The position numbers and the translations under genes were made by a program. Below are positions 33,180 through 46,439 of a stretch of DNA of 64,000 nt, piece after piece (position 1 is the first letter of the stretch; each line of letters starts with the position of its first letter). The notes under the pieces were generated by a model. That model ran no database searches and was not told the origin of the DNA. It was given only the letters and a program-made list of their open reading frames with translations. The DNA lies in the NCBI GenBank assembly GCA_018340805.1, contig JACMZG010001908.1:44080905-44144904 (forward strand). Reading direction: 5' to 3'. The DNA is from Microvelia longipes (Eukaryota; Arthropoda; Insecta; Hemiptera; Veliidae).

Positions 33180-36120
33180 GTATAATTCAATATGAGAATA
33201 TTCTCATAGGAAGGAACATGGCGTATGGGTCTGGGTACTACTTCTTCGCCAAACTCCACAACTGCTATTTATTTTATATTCTCCAGTGTCTATCTTATAA
33301 TAATGCTTATATTTTTTAAATATATATATATATATAATATATACTATATATAATAATAGTAATATTATATTTATATTATATTATGTAGTTACAGAATTAA
33401 ATCATAAAAAGATTTTCTATATAAGAATAACGAAAACCTGGCACCTAGCTAGATGTTTCGGAGATTGTGCACCCTATTCTGTGTGCAAAATTAATGACGT
33501 CAATAACCTACCCTTACGACGGTTAACCGGATAATTGCGAGTTATAATAAAAATACGGGGATTGGCCGATTTGCAGCCCAATGGCCCCCAAAGGAGGAAT
33601 TTGGGACAGAATTCCCACATTGGGGACAATTTAAAAATATGTATTATTACATTTTGCCAAACCAGTGTATATATTTGTTAATATTAGCAAATATATGTGT
33701 TTAGTGACTTGTCCATCACCCATTCACGCCTCAACAGTTGCTCGTGTGATTAGCCTCTCTCCCCACCACTCCTCATCATACACACATTTCTTATTCTCAC
33801 ACTCATTACACACAGACCACCATTCACTACACATTCATACAACTTAATTCCAACATCATCCTACTTACACACACACAACATTATTGTATTTATTAATTAA
33901 TATATATAATATATACGTTTATATAGTTAATATAATATATTTATATTATATATTTAATTTAATATATATTATATATATTATTATTTATTTTATATTTATT
34001 ATTTTATATATTACATAAATATATTATTAAGTTATAAATGAGAAAAAGATGGCCCCTTTGTGGTTACAATGTTTTTATTTTAGTATTTATTGTTACATGA
34101 AATTTTGTTATGAATCAATTCAGCGATATTCATTAGCTTTAATTTTAGCGAAATCGAAATTTCCTTTTTGGTGAGGTATAAGTATTTATCAAGGAGTATT
34201 ATAGGTATATCAAGAGTATATAACTATATACTATTTGGTATTATACCTAGAAAACAGGGAACTATTAAATATTTATTTTACTTGCTCGTAGATACGCCCT
34301 AATAGGTAATTAATTATCCCTGAAACACCGCGAAACATATTTCTGACACATCCCTAAAACATACTTAAATAAATATTTATTTGAATCTAAAATATATTTC
34401 AAGTGGTTTCAGTGTTAGCATATTACAAGGGTTGTAATTTTCTTTAAATCTGCAAAAACATATTTTCAAGAGTTATCGTTTTTTTACGGAATTGCTGAAA
34501 TGATACAAAATTATGTTTGTCTGCTAAATTAAACAAGGGATGTATATCAAAGGAATGCTACTCTGAACCAGGAAAAAATATTTCAGACTTGGTTAAACAA
34601 CTATAAATTGTTAGTATTACCTCAGGCATAAGAGTTATATGTTAGGAATGAAAGCAAACCATACTCCTTTTAAATACGTATGTTTTTTCCGTCAATTTTC
34701 TCTTAATAGTCATGCAAAGCTATACATTAAATATAATCGAAGTATATAAAACAATTAAGAGATATTTTGGCAGCGGAATCCTTAAAAAAGAATAGGTTAT
34801 AGTTATTAACTTAACCAAGGGAGAAAAATGAGTATTTGCTCCCAGAGCTTTCAAGTTGGTTATTTATATTTTATAATTATTTATGTTAATAAATAAAATC
34901 CCAAGGCATGCCAAAGAATTTATTTAGTTGGTTACCGAGGCGCAGCCGAGGGAGTTTATGCTCGGGAGCAACGACTTGTTTCTCCAGTGGTAAGTTAAGG
35001 ATTTTTACCCCACGAGGGAGAAAATAAAACAATAGCAATGATTTATTATTGTGTGTTTACATAAAAAATTAAAAGTTAGTACATATTAATAAAAGAATAA
35101 CTATTTTCTCAAAATTAAATGTAATAATTTCATAAATTGAATGAAAAACAAAGTGAACAAAAAGCACATAAAATGTATCGCTGATAGTATATTTTACCCA
35201 CAAAACATTTTAAAACACAAAAATTACCACTAATATTTCGTTTTAATAATTTAAAATAGCATGAATATAATTATAATATTATAAAATATTATTATTGAAA
35301 AGTTAAAATACATCGATTATTGTTATCACATGCGATAAGAGTGATTTCCCGCCAGAATTTAATATTACTGTTTAAACTGTGAAGCGGTTTTGCAATAGAA
35401 TAAAGCAGTTAGGATCCATCAAATAATAGGTACGCTAAGCAACAAAATATAACCCAAGAATAGTTAAAAATAAATCCGCTGTGGTGTGAAACCAGTCCTG
35501 CCTTGAACAACATGGCTCAACAGCAATAGTAAACTTTAAAAATTAATTAAAATTAACAGGAACAATTTAAAAAATATTTGCGAGTGTCATTATTCATAAA
35601 ATGTAGTATACTGTTAAATAATAATATATTTAGCAATCATGCATCTTCCTCATTGGTTGTTTTGTGTATTATTTGTTAATTTAATATTATTTTATTATTA
35701 TATGGGATTTTTCCATGCAACAATTAATTTTGTTTGTTTACAAAAAGAACAAACCAATTTTTTATACCTACTTCTTAGTCTTTCGCACAAATAAAAAATA
35801 ATTATGTTATAGTGGTTGTAAGATCTTTTTTTATAAAATCCTGTACCATTTATAATATTTTTAATTTATGAAATGGCACTGGTTTTATCTAGACTTAGCT
35901 GAACTTTTATAACTAATTATTAATGAAGCTAAAAACCGACGAGACGAGACGGAGTAGTGTAGGGCATCATTAATCACTCGTATGAAAGGCTCACAACCAC
36001 TTTAGCTTCATTGCGATGAAAACAAAAGAATTAACTAGAACACAGATAGTAAGTTTCTTTTAAGATTCAGACTCAGAGTCTAAATCTAAAATCTAGAACT
36101 AAATCATAGACTCACACTTC
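33180..36120. other. No gene seen
   Basis: AT-rich, with TA repeats at 33318-33375 and 33895-34030 and a CA-rich patch at 33780-33880. GGTTACCGAGGCGCAGCCGA at 34931 echoes phrases at 41775 and 44812, so it is probably another old repeat. Confidence 0.5.
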
Positions 36121-36148
36121 ATCCTTTTATTTCATAGACGGGTTTGGA

Positions 36149-36212
36149 CTGAAGATGGCCTCTAGTCCTAACATTATTGGAAAAGCGCTCTTAACCTATT
36201 AAGAGCGCTTTT
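36149..36212 (+). ncRNA. Degenerate hammerhead-like copy with long stem
   Basis: CTGAAGA (36149-36155) and GAAA (36180-36183), but the stem II interval does not pair well. It is followed by a perfect 14-bp hairpin (36181-36194 with 36199-36212, loop CCTA). Confidence 0.25.
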
Positions 36213-36269
36213 ACAATAAAGTTTTATTCTGAGCAGAGAAATGTTTTGTCAATTTTTTCGCAAAACTCG

Positions 36270-36700
36270 GTTGTATCATATGATATATGTTATTCATTTT
36301 TTTTTAAAAAACGTACACAGGTGATATGGTTAAAATTGATCAATTGCTGATAATGATATGAAACTTGCCACATATGTCAGCTTTATACATGGCTACATGC
36401 GTGCTAAATCTTAAACTGATCGCACCATTTTTCCGCGTTTCATGATTTTTAGAAACTTTTGTTGTTATATTTGTGGGTTAACGACGTCAGACGTAGTCTG
36501 ATATTGGTACAAAGTTTCAACTCTCTAGCATTAATATACTGGAAGCTACGATGATAACAGACACACATAGACAGAAAACGTTTTGAAAACCACTTAAGAA
36601 GCCTTAAAAACAATTGAAACGGATAATTACAGTGACATCCCGGTTTCGGTTCTTTGTAAACACAATAAACCAACGGTATAAATGAGGAAAAGAAAAAACG
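36270..36700 (+). repeat. Dispersed repeat, 3' part
   Basis: CTACGATGATAACAGACAC, CGGTTTCGGTTC and AAATGAGGAAAAG in the expected order and spacing. Confidence 0.6.
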
Positions 36701-36772
36701 TTATTTGTTTACATATGCTCATATATGCCAATTGATAAAATTAGAACTAGTGCTGATAATATAACTTATATT

Positions 36773-37138
36773 TAACCCCACTTAGTCGACCACTGGGAGT
36801 AATAATTAGGTATAAATACCTAATTATTTATGTGCTAATCGTCTGGTATGTATGATAATATGAACACCAAAATGTGTTTTTCTACGGTAACTTTTAAAAG
36901 TTAAATTGGATCACACCATTATATGAATACTTTCTGACACAGTGTCATGTCCTAGACAATTTGATACCAATATCGCTGAATTCCGGTAATTTTCCCAGAC
37001 CATTATTCTTCCCATACTATATAAGTCATGAATTCTTGTGTATCAACTAATTTTTTCATTTTTGGTTATCAGGTTCATCATCATTCCCACATAAATATTT
37101 GTTATTTGAACTTCCACTGGTCGACTTAGTGAGGTTAG
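36773..37138. mobile_element. Possible MITE with TAGTCGACC ends
   Basis: TAACCCCACTTAGTCGACCA (36773) and the inverse of TGGTCGACTTAGTGAGGTTA (ending 37138) form imperfect arms of about 27 bp. Interior unremarkable. Confidence 0.5.
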
Positions 37139-37224
37139 ATACCAATTTTATCGCAATAGCTCCACACGAACTATTTGTACATAATTTAACAAACATATAA
37201 TATAATATTATAATTATTAATATA

Positions 37225-37228
37225 TTAT

Positions 37229-37259
<31 letters not shown>

Positions 37260-37320
37260 ATATTTATAATATTATATATATATATATATAATATATTATA
37301 ATATATATATATTATTATTA
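37225..37320. repeat. AT-rich simple repeat
   Basis: (AT)n broken by AATAAT words. Confidence 0.85.
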
Positions 37321-37466
37321 AAAACATACATATAATATGTAAATAAATAAAAGATATATATATTTTATTAAAGAATTAAGTTTAATGGAGCGTGATGAAA
37401 ATCTTAATTAGGAAAAAGTAATAATGAAGGACAGCAGTCGAGTTTAATTAGATTAATTTTATTTCA

Positions 37467-37506
37467 TCAGAGCTTTCGCACAAGCGATGCTTGCATCCTC
37501 AGTGAA
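37467..37506 (-). ncRNA. Hammerhead-like copy on the minus strand
   Basis: Minus reading: TCA-CTGAGGA (37496-37502), stem II GCAAGC/GCTTGT, GAAA (37474-37477), then AGCT and TGA, giving a loopless stem III and a 3-bp stem I. Position 7 of CTGANGA is free in hammerheads, so CTGAGGA is allowed. Confidence 0.35.
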
Positions 37507-38409
37507 TCTAATATCAAGCAAACAAAACCATAAACCAATTACAAAAAAAACAGAAATAAAAAATAGATACCAAACAAGGCAAAAAAATTCAAAACAAATG
37601 CAAGTTAATATTAAAAATAATAATCATAGCCCAAAACTTACAATAAGTAATATAGTTACACTACCACATAGAACTTGGACTGCTGTGTTCATTATTACTT
37701 TTCCTGATTATTTTATTAGGATTAAGTTTAGAACCCTATTGTTAATCCTAAGTTTGATCATAACCCATTTAAAACCAGCAATATTATTGTTTCAATAAAT
37801 CATAACCCCGCTTTTAACAGAAGTTTAAAAAAAGCATTCACAAAAACGTCGTGAAAAATAGAGACCATCATTTGATTATTTTTATACCCAATAAAACAAC
37901 TTCATTTTATTGGGTGTTCATTTTCATTTAAGAATGAGTTGAAGGCATTTATCATGCTTTTATAAACATGATGCCCCATGATATCACAGACAGAATATAG
38001 ATATTCAAGTAATATAGGACAATAAAGGTTGGGGATATCAAAAGAGAATGAGGTATATTAATGGTTAATTTGCCTTAACGTCTATAGTTTGGAAGCCTAA
38101 TTGCCATATTCTAATAGTCCAGTAAAAATATTAACTAAAGGGCCCGATCAGTAGAACTAGATGACTTGCTCAAAAACTAAATTTATTAACTTTAAAAAGA
38201 AATAGATTTCTAGACAATCATAAAGAATGATTGCATTTAAACATCGAAAAATGTTTGATTTATATTGTCTTGTACATTACAACCTGTTTTTAAATTATAT
38301 CACTAACTATTACTGACATAGTGTTATTATTTGAATAAATAGCGTTAATGTTAATATTTATTATAGTTATAGTTAATGTTTTCATGTTATTATTTAAATA
38401 AATTAAATA

Positions 38410-38480
38410 AATAGGGTAGTCGCAACGCGGCGTCAGCCCCTTGGACCGCTTCGCGGCCAAGGAGCCTCCCCGTGGCTGCT
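38410..38480. repeat. GC-rich hairpin segment
   Basis: CCTTGGACCGC and GCGGCCAAGG form a stem with loop TTC and one bulge; a related segment (GTGGCGTCTTTGCGGCCACA) is at 53881. Unusually GC-rich for the window, probably an element fragment. Confidence 0.4.
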
Positions 38481-38639
38481 TTGCGACCAAACTGTTGTTG
38501 TTTTGTGTTATTTGTTGTTTCATTACTATTACTTGCTACATGGCATTTATCTACATGCCAAGTATTTAGCGACATTTTTTTGGCTGACACAAAACTTTTC
38601 CTACTTACATATGGTATTAATAAGGAAGTAAAAAGGAAT

Positions 38640-38724
38640 CAGAACAGGAAAAAGAAACTAAAACCAGGATGAATTATCCAGTTCACATTTGTTTAGTGGT
38701 TTATACATAGTTGTCTGTCTTATT

Positions 38725-38777
<53 letters not shown>

Positions 38778-38850
38778 TCTGTTATCATCGTAGCAAGCTG
38801 TTATAACGTTATTAACTTGCAATAACGACTCAGCAAAAATATAAATAATT
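38640..38850 (-). repeat. Dispersed repeat, 3' part with TG microsatellite
   Basis: GT repeat at 38725-38775 next to TGTTATCATCGTAGC, the standard context of the unit's microsatellite, and AAACCAGGATGAA near the start. Confidence 0.55.
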
Positions 38851-38979
38851 CTGGCGCGGTGGTCCGCATGACGGGCGAATTTCCCTTGGATGCGTGTTTC
38901 CGTGCTTAACAACAATCCTGGTTGGAATTATAATTTTTATAGTTTTTACATTATATAAGTTTACAACTACTAAATAAAA

Positions 38980-39330
38980 TAATTCCGGCGCGGTGGTCCG
39001 CTATCGGGCGAATTTCATTTAGAATGCGTGTTTCCGAGCTAAACAACCCATTTCTTGCTTATGCAAGAACCATGCTCATTGCGTGGTTCCGGTTCATGTT
39101 TTAGAACCTAAGCAGTTACTCAATTGTCAAGCACTGCTCGTAACTCATTTTGTCTGTATTTTCCAAAGGAAATGCGCATAATTATCCAGTTGGTTGTACA
39201 AAACTATGCCACTAAAATTAGAAGTACGCACTATTATTTGCACTAGTTTAAAGCTTAGCCAGCCAGTTATCTTTAAAGGTTTTAGCGCATTTCCTTTGGA
39301 AAATCGCCTATCTCATTAGCGAATTTGTTT
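38980..39330. mobile_element. Second member of the 24851 foldback family
   Basis: Starts CCGGCGCGGTGGTCCGC and repeats GCACTGCTCGTAACTCATTT and TGTCTGTATTTTCC in the same order; right end decayed. A third fragment of the left end lies just before, at 38858-38920. Confidence 0.55.
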
Positions 39331-39790
39331 CAAAGGAAATTCGCTAAAAATCTTAAAAAAACAAAAAATGTTGCGATCAGTTTGAGATTTGGCAAGCATG
39401 TAGGCATGTGTAAAATTAACATAAGTGCCAAGTTGCATGTCATTATCAGTATCAGTTCCATTTTTATTAAATTACTTGTGTACGTTATTAAAAAATTATA
39501 AAAAATCAAAAAGTTACGTAATTGAGTTAAAATTCGGTACAAGTGCATACCTTTACGTCATGAATGAGTACACTAAGATTTGTTTTCATACGAAGTATAT
39601 CCATGAGTTTTATTGATCATAAAAGTTGATCAGCATTGAGCGAGATCATTGCCTGGATGGATAACGCTAGGAATGAAACGGATGTATTTACCATCTGAGG
39701 ACGAGCGAAGCGAGTCTAAAGTAGGGAGGATAAGTGTAGCGAATCCTAAGTGATGAGGAAAAGTATCGAGATACCCCGTACCCGATTTAT
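39330..39790 (-). repeat. Dispersed repeat, 5' part
   Basis: Minus reading from CGGGTACGGGGTATCTCG at about 39785; contains GAGCGAAGCGAGTC. The 3' half is represented separately at 38640-38800 (minus). Confidence 0.65.
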
Positions 39791-41939
39791 ATATTATTAT
39801 TTATTATTACATAGAATTTTGCTACATATTTATAGGATCGTTAAAAGTTAGCTGCACCGCGGATACTACGCCCCGCAGGCTTCCTCCGCGGGCCTACTCA
39901 GCTTATGTTGTCCCGTAAAGGCCTCTGATTTTATACTGCCGAGATTCTAAAACAGGGGTCATGGCCTCTGTCTTTGATGAAACTCTAAATTTAAGTTTTC
40001 CGTTAATTTGTATTCTGATTAAGTAATCTACAAATTCTTTGTTGTTCTCTCTGGTCCTGTGTAAGTTGCAAAAAAATGAAAGCAGAGAAAGTACAAAAGA
40101 AGTCATGTAAGAGCGGAAACTAACCATTGTCCTTAAGAACAACAAAAACAATAATTGAGAGTGATCTATCCCTCTCCTTTTCCTTTCTTTTAGAAAATTC
40201 CTTTCATCTCGAGCTAAGCATTAAAAATATTTTCTTTTTGTTTTTCAAATCTAAGAAAATTTTAGCGAAAAAAAGTATTTTAACAATGCTTCTACGCTAC
40301 AAAAAGGTTTACAAAATGTTCTAAATACTTCATTTGCTATTTTAAGAAACCATAAAAAATTATGAGATAAAAACAATAATAATAACTGATAAATAACTAA
40401 AAATATTTTATTAATTAATTAAAATTTTTACAAAAAGAACTTTTTAATTTGTTGCGTGATTGATTGTGGCGACTATTTTCTTTAGTATGTACCGTATCTG
40501 TAAGTTAAATACAAAGTTTCTAATAATATAAATAACTGTTTATATAGTAGTAAATTTTATATACTTATATAGTAAATTTTTAAAAAATTTATTAAAAATA
40601 ATATCAATCCAGTTGGACTTTAAATCCAGTTATTTACTCATTTTTTAATTATAAAAATGCGACGTATAAAAAGCATTTCAAAGTGGCAATGTGCCAGGTA
40701 TGTTCATTTTTATGCATATACTTATTTCTTTCCGACACTGAAAATATTTTATTTAATTTGACATTGTTGTAGAAATAAAAATAATTTTGAACAAATACCA
40801 AGATGTAATATTTTTTGTATCATGAAAAATATCAAGTACTTTTTTATAAATTTGATTAGAGTGAAAGTTAGGGGAATTAAGAGACACATGTTGGGACCTT
40901 TATAGCTGAGTCATATCTAAGTCCTGCTTACAAAGTTTTATAACAGATATTATGCAAAGTTTGCAAACATATTATATAGGATTGTGCAATGGTTTATTTT
41001 AAACAAGTTCTTCATTGGCAAAAGTATAAAAACTTTGAAATCTATAAATGACTATTGCTTTGTTCAATGTAAATTTGTTGATAGTTAAAGATTTAAGACT
41101 GAGTCCTCACATTTTGTCTAATTAAGTTTTCGCCACTTAGGTTTAAATAAACTAGCGACGCGTCGCACCAGGTTCTTCAAAATTGGCCTAATTAAATTAA
41201 GGGATTGCATACATTAGTTTAAACAATATATCAATAAAATAAGATTATAAATTAATAGAGTTTTTATTCTTCTATTGATAATCTCTAAAACAATCCCTCT
41301 TTTTGGATATTTTTAGAGATGTTGCATGAATATGTCCTGACAGAAGAGGACGAAATAGTATAAATAAAATGTCAAAAGTTTTAAATTAATTCCTCTATAG
41401 AGCCCAAAATTATAAATATTGTCAATTAAGTTAAAAGAATGTGAATATAAATAAAGTCTAAAGGTTTTATTTATTTATTTAAGCCTTCTTCCTCACGAGA
41501 CAAGGCTTCAAAGATTTCTTTTTAGTGGTAAATTTTTAAATTTCATGTTTTTAAAATTTAATGTTCATATTGTGTTGTTGAAATTATAATTCAATAAATA
41601 TACAATAATATATAACATAATATAAGTAATTTATCCTCAGTTAAATTAATATAGCTTAATTTGCTTATAGAATTAAAGTCATTGTTTAAGCTAATAATAG
41701 TTATTTATGCACTAAGGAGTAAAGAATGCTATTATTTCCCCTGAGCAGTTAGTTGGTTCCTTAAGGCGTAAGCCGAGGTAACCAAAGTATTTTAACTCCC
41801 GAAAGCGAACCCGGGCATTATGTGTTTTAACTCTCAAGCAAAGCTGAGGGAGTAATTGCGAGGGAAAATTGCATTTTACTCCCAAAGCGCATACAAGATT
41901 TTATCTCCAGACGTTGAATTTATTTTAATACGTTTTTTT
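39791..41939. other. No gene seen
   Basis: AT-rich; short frames only. CCGCGG-containing patch at 39855-39895 is a local GC rise without coding character. Confidence 0.5.
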
Positions 41940-42245
41940 GTATTTTATTATAATCTTTTTAGGTCGGGCCCCCTCATAAAATTTGGGGTGCTGCCCCAAA
42001 AAATTTTTAAAAATGTATTGCTCCAAAACAGTCCAACAACTTCCTTTGGCCTAAATGGATTTGAGCCAAGAAATTTTTTTTTTGGTCGGTCCCCCTTAAA
42101 AATGTTTGGGTGCTGCCCCCAAAAAAAAACTTTTATTGCTTCAAACAACTTCTTTTGACCTGAAACGGATTTGAGCCAATAAAAAAAAATTTTGGTCGGG
42201 TCCCCCTCAAATTTTAGGGGTGCCACCCTCGGATAATTAAAAAAA
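41940..42245. repeat. Tandem repeat of about 120 bp, three units
   Basis: GGTCGGGCCCCCTCA, TTTGGGGTGCTGCCCC and GGATTTGAGCCAA recur. The frames of 92-100 codons on both strands are repeat artefacts. Confidence 0.65.
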
Positions 42246-42479
42246 TTGTTCGGTCACCTGTAAATTTGAGAATACCACTCCCCCTAAAATTGATATAATT
42301 GGCCTAATAATCCAAATAATGGAAACACTTTTTACTGAGTGAAAGTAACTTTTCTCCCTTGGGAGTGAAAAGTGCTTCTTTACTCCCTAAAAACTATTCA
42401 ATAAACTTTACATTATACACCGTCTGGAGATAAACAATATTCGTATACAGATATTAATCCAGTTAGATTAAGATTGATA

Positions 42480-42660
42480 ATTATTTTTAATTAAGTTATG
42501 AGAATGAGGTTATAAATAAAGTCTATAGAGTTGTTAAGTTTATTTATGACCAAATCCTCATAACTTAATAACAATATTTTATAAATTGATATACGAATAA
42601 TTAAGACATAAGATTGTTAATTATTGTTAATTAAGTTATGAGGATGTGGTCAGAAAAAAT
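42480..42660. repeat. Inverted and repeated AAGTTATGAGGATG segments
   Basis: TTAAGTTATGAGAATGAGGT (42493) and its inverse ATCCTCATAACTTAATAAC (42554) flank TCTATAGAGTTGTTAAG; a further copy starts at 42636, and a diverged one at 43980-44055. Confidence 0.5.
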
Positions 42661-42668
42661 CTATAGAG

Positions 42669-42884
42669 TTGTTATGTTTATTTTTCCTTTTGTTATTCCT
42701 TTTATTGTTATTATGTTCCTTTTCTTCTAAATTATTAAATTCTATTCCACCTCATTTATTTAAACTCAAAGAGTCCTCTTTCAAAAGTAAGTTAAGAGAC
42801 CACCTCTTCAACATTCAAAAAAATGTAGATCACCTTATACCAAACTTAATTAATCAGACATTCTTTTTCACTTCATATATTTAA
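42669..42884 (+). pseudogene. Possible non-LTR reverse transcriptase C-terminal scrap
   Basis: SKLLNSIPPHLFKLKESSFK followed by SKLRDHLFN resembles the end of several non-LTR reverse transcriptases (N-(S/L)-(L/I)-P ... FK-x2-L-x3-L). The preceding poly-Leu/Phe stretch is low complexity. The match is short, and no other domain is nearby. Confidence 0.25.
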
Positions 42885-45024
42885 TTATATTTATTATTTT
42901 TATTTTTTTTTTCTTTCCTTTTGATCATTTTTATTTTGCTATTTAATAAATGCAACCAAGTCATTTATTTCTTTTATTTATTTATTTAGCATTTTAACTT
43001 TGTTTAGACATTTTGTTTTTCTTTGTTTAAATAAATACATCCAATCCTTTTATTTATTTTTATTTACTTTTTTAATTTGTTGATCATTATGGTCTTTCTT
43101 TTAATAAATACAGCCATATAACTGTATTTATTGTTCCATAAGAATTTTACAGTGCAAATAGTACTAATTATGACGCTTGTTACCTGAGCTCTTTTAAGTA
43201 TATATTATAAGTTAAATTTAATTTTTGTCATCCAAGAGACTGATACCAAGTCATAAATTTATTGATATCATATTTATTTATTTTTTTTCTCTCTTTTTTA
43301 GCATCCCATATTAATGTGACTTCTTTTTTATGCTCTCTTTATTATTCGTTTAGTTTTTTTCCTTCTTTTGTTAAAACCGCATTGATGTACAAATCTTTAA
43401 ATTATACAATTTTGATTATTTGTTAATTTTGTTTGTCAATTTATTATTAGTTTATTTTATTTTGAGGATAGACAAGTATAAATATGTTAAAAAAAAAAAA
43501 ATGTTCTTAATGTATACTGCTCTGTCTTATTCTTATGTTCAGTGCAATTAAAAAAAATGTGTTATTTATTGTTATAAATATTTGTTACTTGGCCCCATAT
43601 TTGTACATGATTTATGTTTCTCTGTACAAAGTATCAAAAACATAATAATAAAAGTATTAAAAACATTTTGGTTATAATTAGTTATTTAGTGTATAAGAAA
43701 TCTAGGGGAAGTGGAAGAACAGTAATGCTACTGAACTTCCTCCTTTTTATTTTTCAAGATATTTTATATTTTAAAACTATATTGTATTGTAAAAAAAAAA
43801 AAAATAAAACCTTTTTATTTATTTATTTTATTTATTCATTTATGAGAACATCCTCATAATTTAATTAACGATCATTATTTACAGATAAGATTGATAATAT
43901 TGATAACTAAACTAAACATAGATAATATAACAAACATAATATATTTATAAATATAATATATGTTTGTTAAAAGATGGATAATTAAGTAATGAGGATGTGG
44001 TCATAAATAAACTCTTTTAGAGTTTTATGACTTTTTTATGACTAAATCCTTAGAACTTAACCATTTTTTTATGTAGGGGTCAAAAAGTTATTATAATATC
44101 AGTATATACTTCTTGAATAAAGTTGAATATTATTACATAAAATATTGCCCACATAAATTTGTCAAGCTGTTTTATCAAAAATTTAAGCTTAAAGCTCAAG
44201 GCCCAGCGGCATGCCGCAATTTAGTAGTTGTTCAATTCAAATAAACTCATATTTTTTTAATACTTTAGCAAGTTTTATTGCTAAACTTTTATTTAATATT
44301 AAAAACTTAAATTGTTTAACCCACCCACTCCAAAATAACTTTCACCGAGACACCATACTAAATTATTACCGACAATTTAAAAATAACCAGCCCCATATTC
44401 ATATTTTATATACAATCCCATAAAGAACATTTATTTATCCAAGTATAAATATGATTCGTCATAACGATATGAATTTAAATCTTAGAAAAGCTATTACCAC
44501 AGAATATATATTTTTCTCCTTGTCGTTATTATCATTTTTATTTCCTTTTATCTAATGTACATCATATTTTATTCAAAAAATTTTATATCATAGTTTTGCT
44601 TATTATTTTTCACCTATAGAATAAAAAGTTATGATACGAGTATTTCAAATTTATATACGATTGAAATGTAGCCTTTGAAGGAATACTATAAATATTGAAT
44701 ACTAGGCAAATACTTTTAAATGCTTATTTGAACCGAAAGAACCGAAAGAAGGTCTTGAAGAAAATGTATAATTGATAACTGATTGTCAAAAGTAGCATTA
44801 AAATTTAAATGCCGAGGCGAAACCGAAAAGGGTAATATATAATTATGCTAAGAAGTATGAGTCGAGGTAGATACATTTTGTTAAGTAATGTAAGATAAAA
44901 TTAATAATTCATTTGCTTCCTTAGTTGCTTATAAATACCGAGGCGTAAACGAGCAAAGTTATAACTAATTCAGCCTCGTAATTTAATTCCTAAGTTCCTT
45001 ACTTAATTCCAAAAATAAGTAAGT
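42885..45024. other. No gene seen
   Basis: T-rich (TTTATTTATTT words) with poly(A) patches; a 70-codon frame at 44211-44423 is unrecognised. Confidence 0.5.
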
Positions 45025-45180
45025 TTTTTTCTTTTCCTTGCCAACAACCATATGAATAAAGTATTGCAAACACCCTGGTGGAAAATCCGAAACCGAGGTT
45101 TCATTATGATCATTCGTTTCAGGAATTTTTTCAACTTTTTAAATGTTTTTTATCGTACGGCGTGTCTGTTTTTGTGGATG
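45025..45180 (-). repeat. Dispersed repeat, diverged 3' part
   Basis: ATCCGAAACCGAGGTTTCAT and GTACGGCGTGTCTG, inverse orientation. Confidence 0.45.
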
Positions 45181-45226
45181 CTGGTTAGTCTAATTCAACA
45201 GTCCATGGAAATCATCTACTTCTTCT

Positions 45227-45684
45227 TATAGTATGACACACGGTTAAAATCAGTTGACAGCGTGGGAAAATAATGCGAGGGTGCCAATAAGGTCAGTCAT
45301 GGGTGTTAAACCACGTCCACGATTTCATATCAGGCCAACTTGAGTAATTTATTCTTAGTCTCACTTTCAAGTTATAGAATTCACACATTTTTATAAATTA
45401 AAAACAATGACTTTAATTCTATAAGTTAATTAGCTATAAAATAAGCTATGGCACTGTGGGCATTATCAGGCTAATAACACTAAATTAACAACTAAAACTA
45501 GACAACTAGAAAACAAATAAATCACTTATACATAAGACTAGAATTAAATAAATAAATAATAATAATTACATAATATTATATTAATATTAATAATTAAATA
45601 AATAAATAATCAGGCCAACCTTATTTGTTCCTTAACACTATTTTCCCTCGCTGTCAACTGATTTTAACCGTGTGTCATTCTATA
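45227..45684. mobile_element. MITE of 458 bp, same family as 29383
   Basis: Inverted ends of about 36 bp differ by one base (TATAG-T/A-ATGACACACGG...). The AT-rich centre carries no gene. Begins and ends in TATAG, suggesting TA-containing target sites. Confidence 0.75.
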
Positions 45685-46359
45685 GTGCTCACTCCCTTCC
45701 TCTCACCTAACTACGTTTAGTGATTAAGCCCTAAATATAAAACTAAGTTTAACTGTAAATTATGCATGTGCCCGCATAGTTATATTTTATTTTGGCGAAA
45801 ATTTGTTTTCCGTCGGACAAATCGAGGCAATATTATCTTGGACTGAGGTCTGTTTATACATTAGTTTTATTCTTCAAAACGTCATCTCTATGTATTGGTA
45901 TGATTTTCTTTACAATGCATGTTATTGGAAAGAAATCCAATTTTCTTTAGAAATATTGTTTAGGTTTCTTTTGTTAGATATCCTAAAATAGAAATAATCT
46001 CTTTCTTCTCCCCGGGTCTTATGGTCAAGTTCAAATAATTAAAAGGAAGAATTTCTTGTGTATTGTTTGGATTCGATGTGAGAGGCTATTTTCTGACACG
46101 CGGTTCATTTCCCTTTTAGCTCGAATCGTCAGTCGGCTGTGTGAGATATATTTATAGATCCGAATGGTAAATAACTAATGATAACTTCGTCATACATATG
46201 AACGGCATTTAGTATTATGCGACTGCTGTTCTGTTTCTATGAGATATATGCCATGCTGGCTTGCATTTAACATGCAAAAAACTACTAAATATATATTTGT
46301 GTGTGTATGATCAGGTGCCAATAAGGACATGAAAAGAAAAATGAATGCAAAGCTGCAGA

Positions 46360-46360
<1 letters not shown>

Positions 46361-46422
<62 letters not shown>

Positions 46423-46436
46423 ATATAATATATATA
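46361..46436. repeat. AT microsatellite
   Basis: (AT)n. Confidence 0.9.
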
Positions 46437-46439
46437 AAG

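Noticed and set aside
39690..39725. CTGAGGACGAGCGAAGCGAG as another hammerhead core
   Set aside because: It has CTGANGA by chance but no GAAA after a paired stem; it is the standard motif of the dispersed repeat.
41856..42226. Frames of about 100 codons on both strands with FFGR/GQHPNIFKG-like text
   Set aside because: Generated by the three-unit tandem repeat at 41940-42245.
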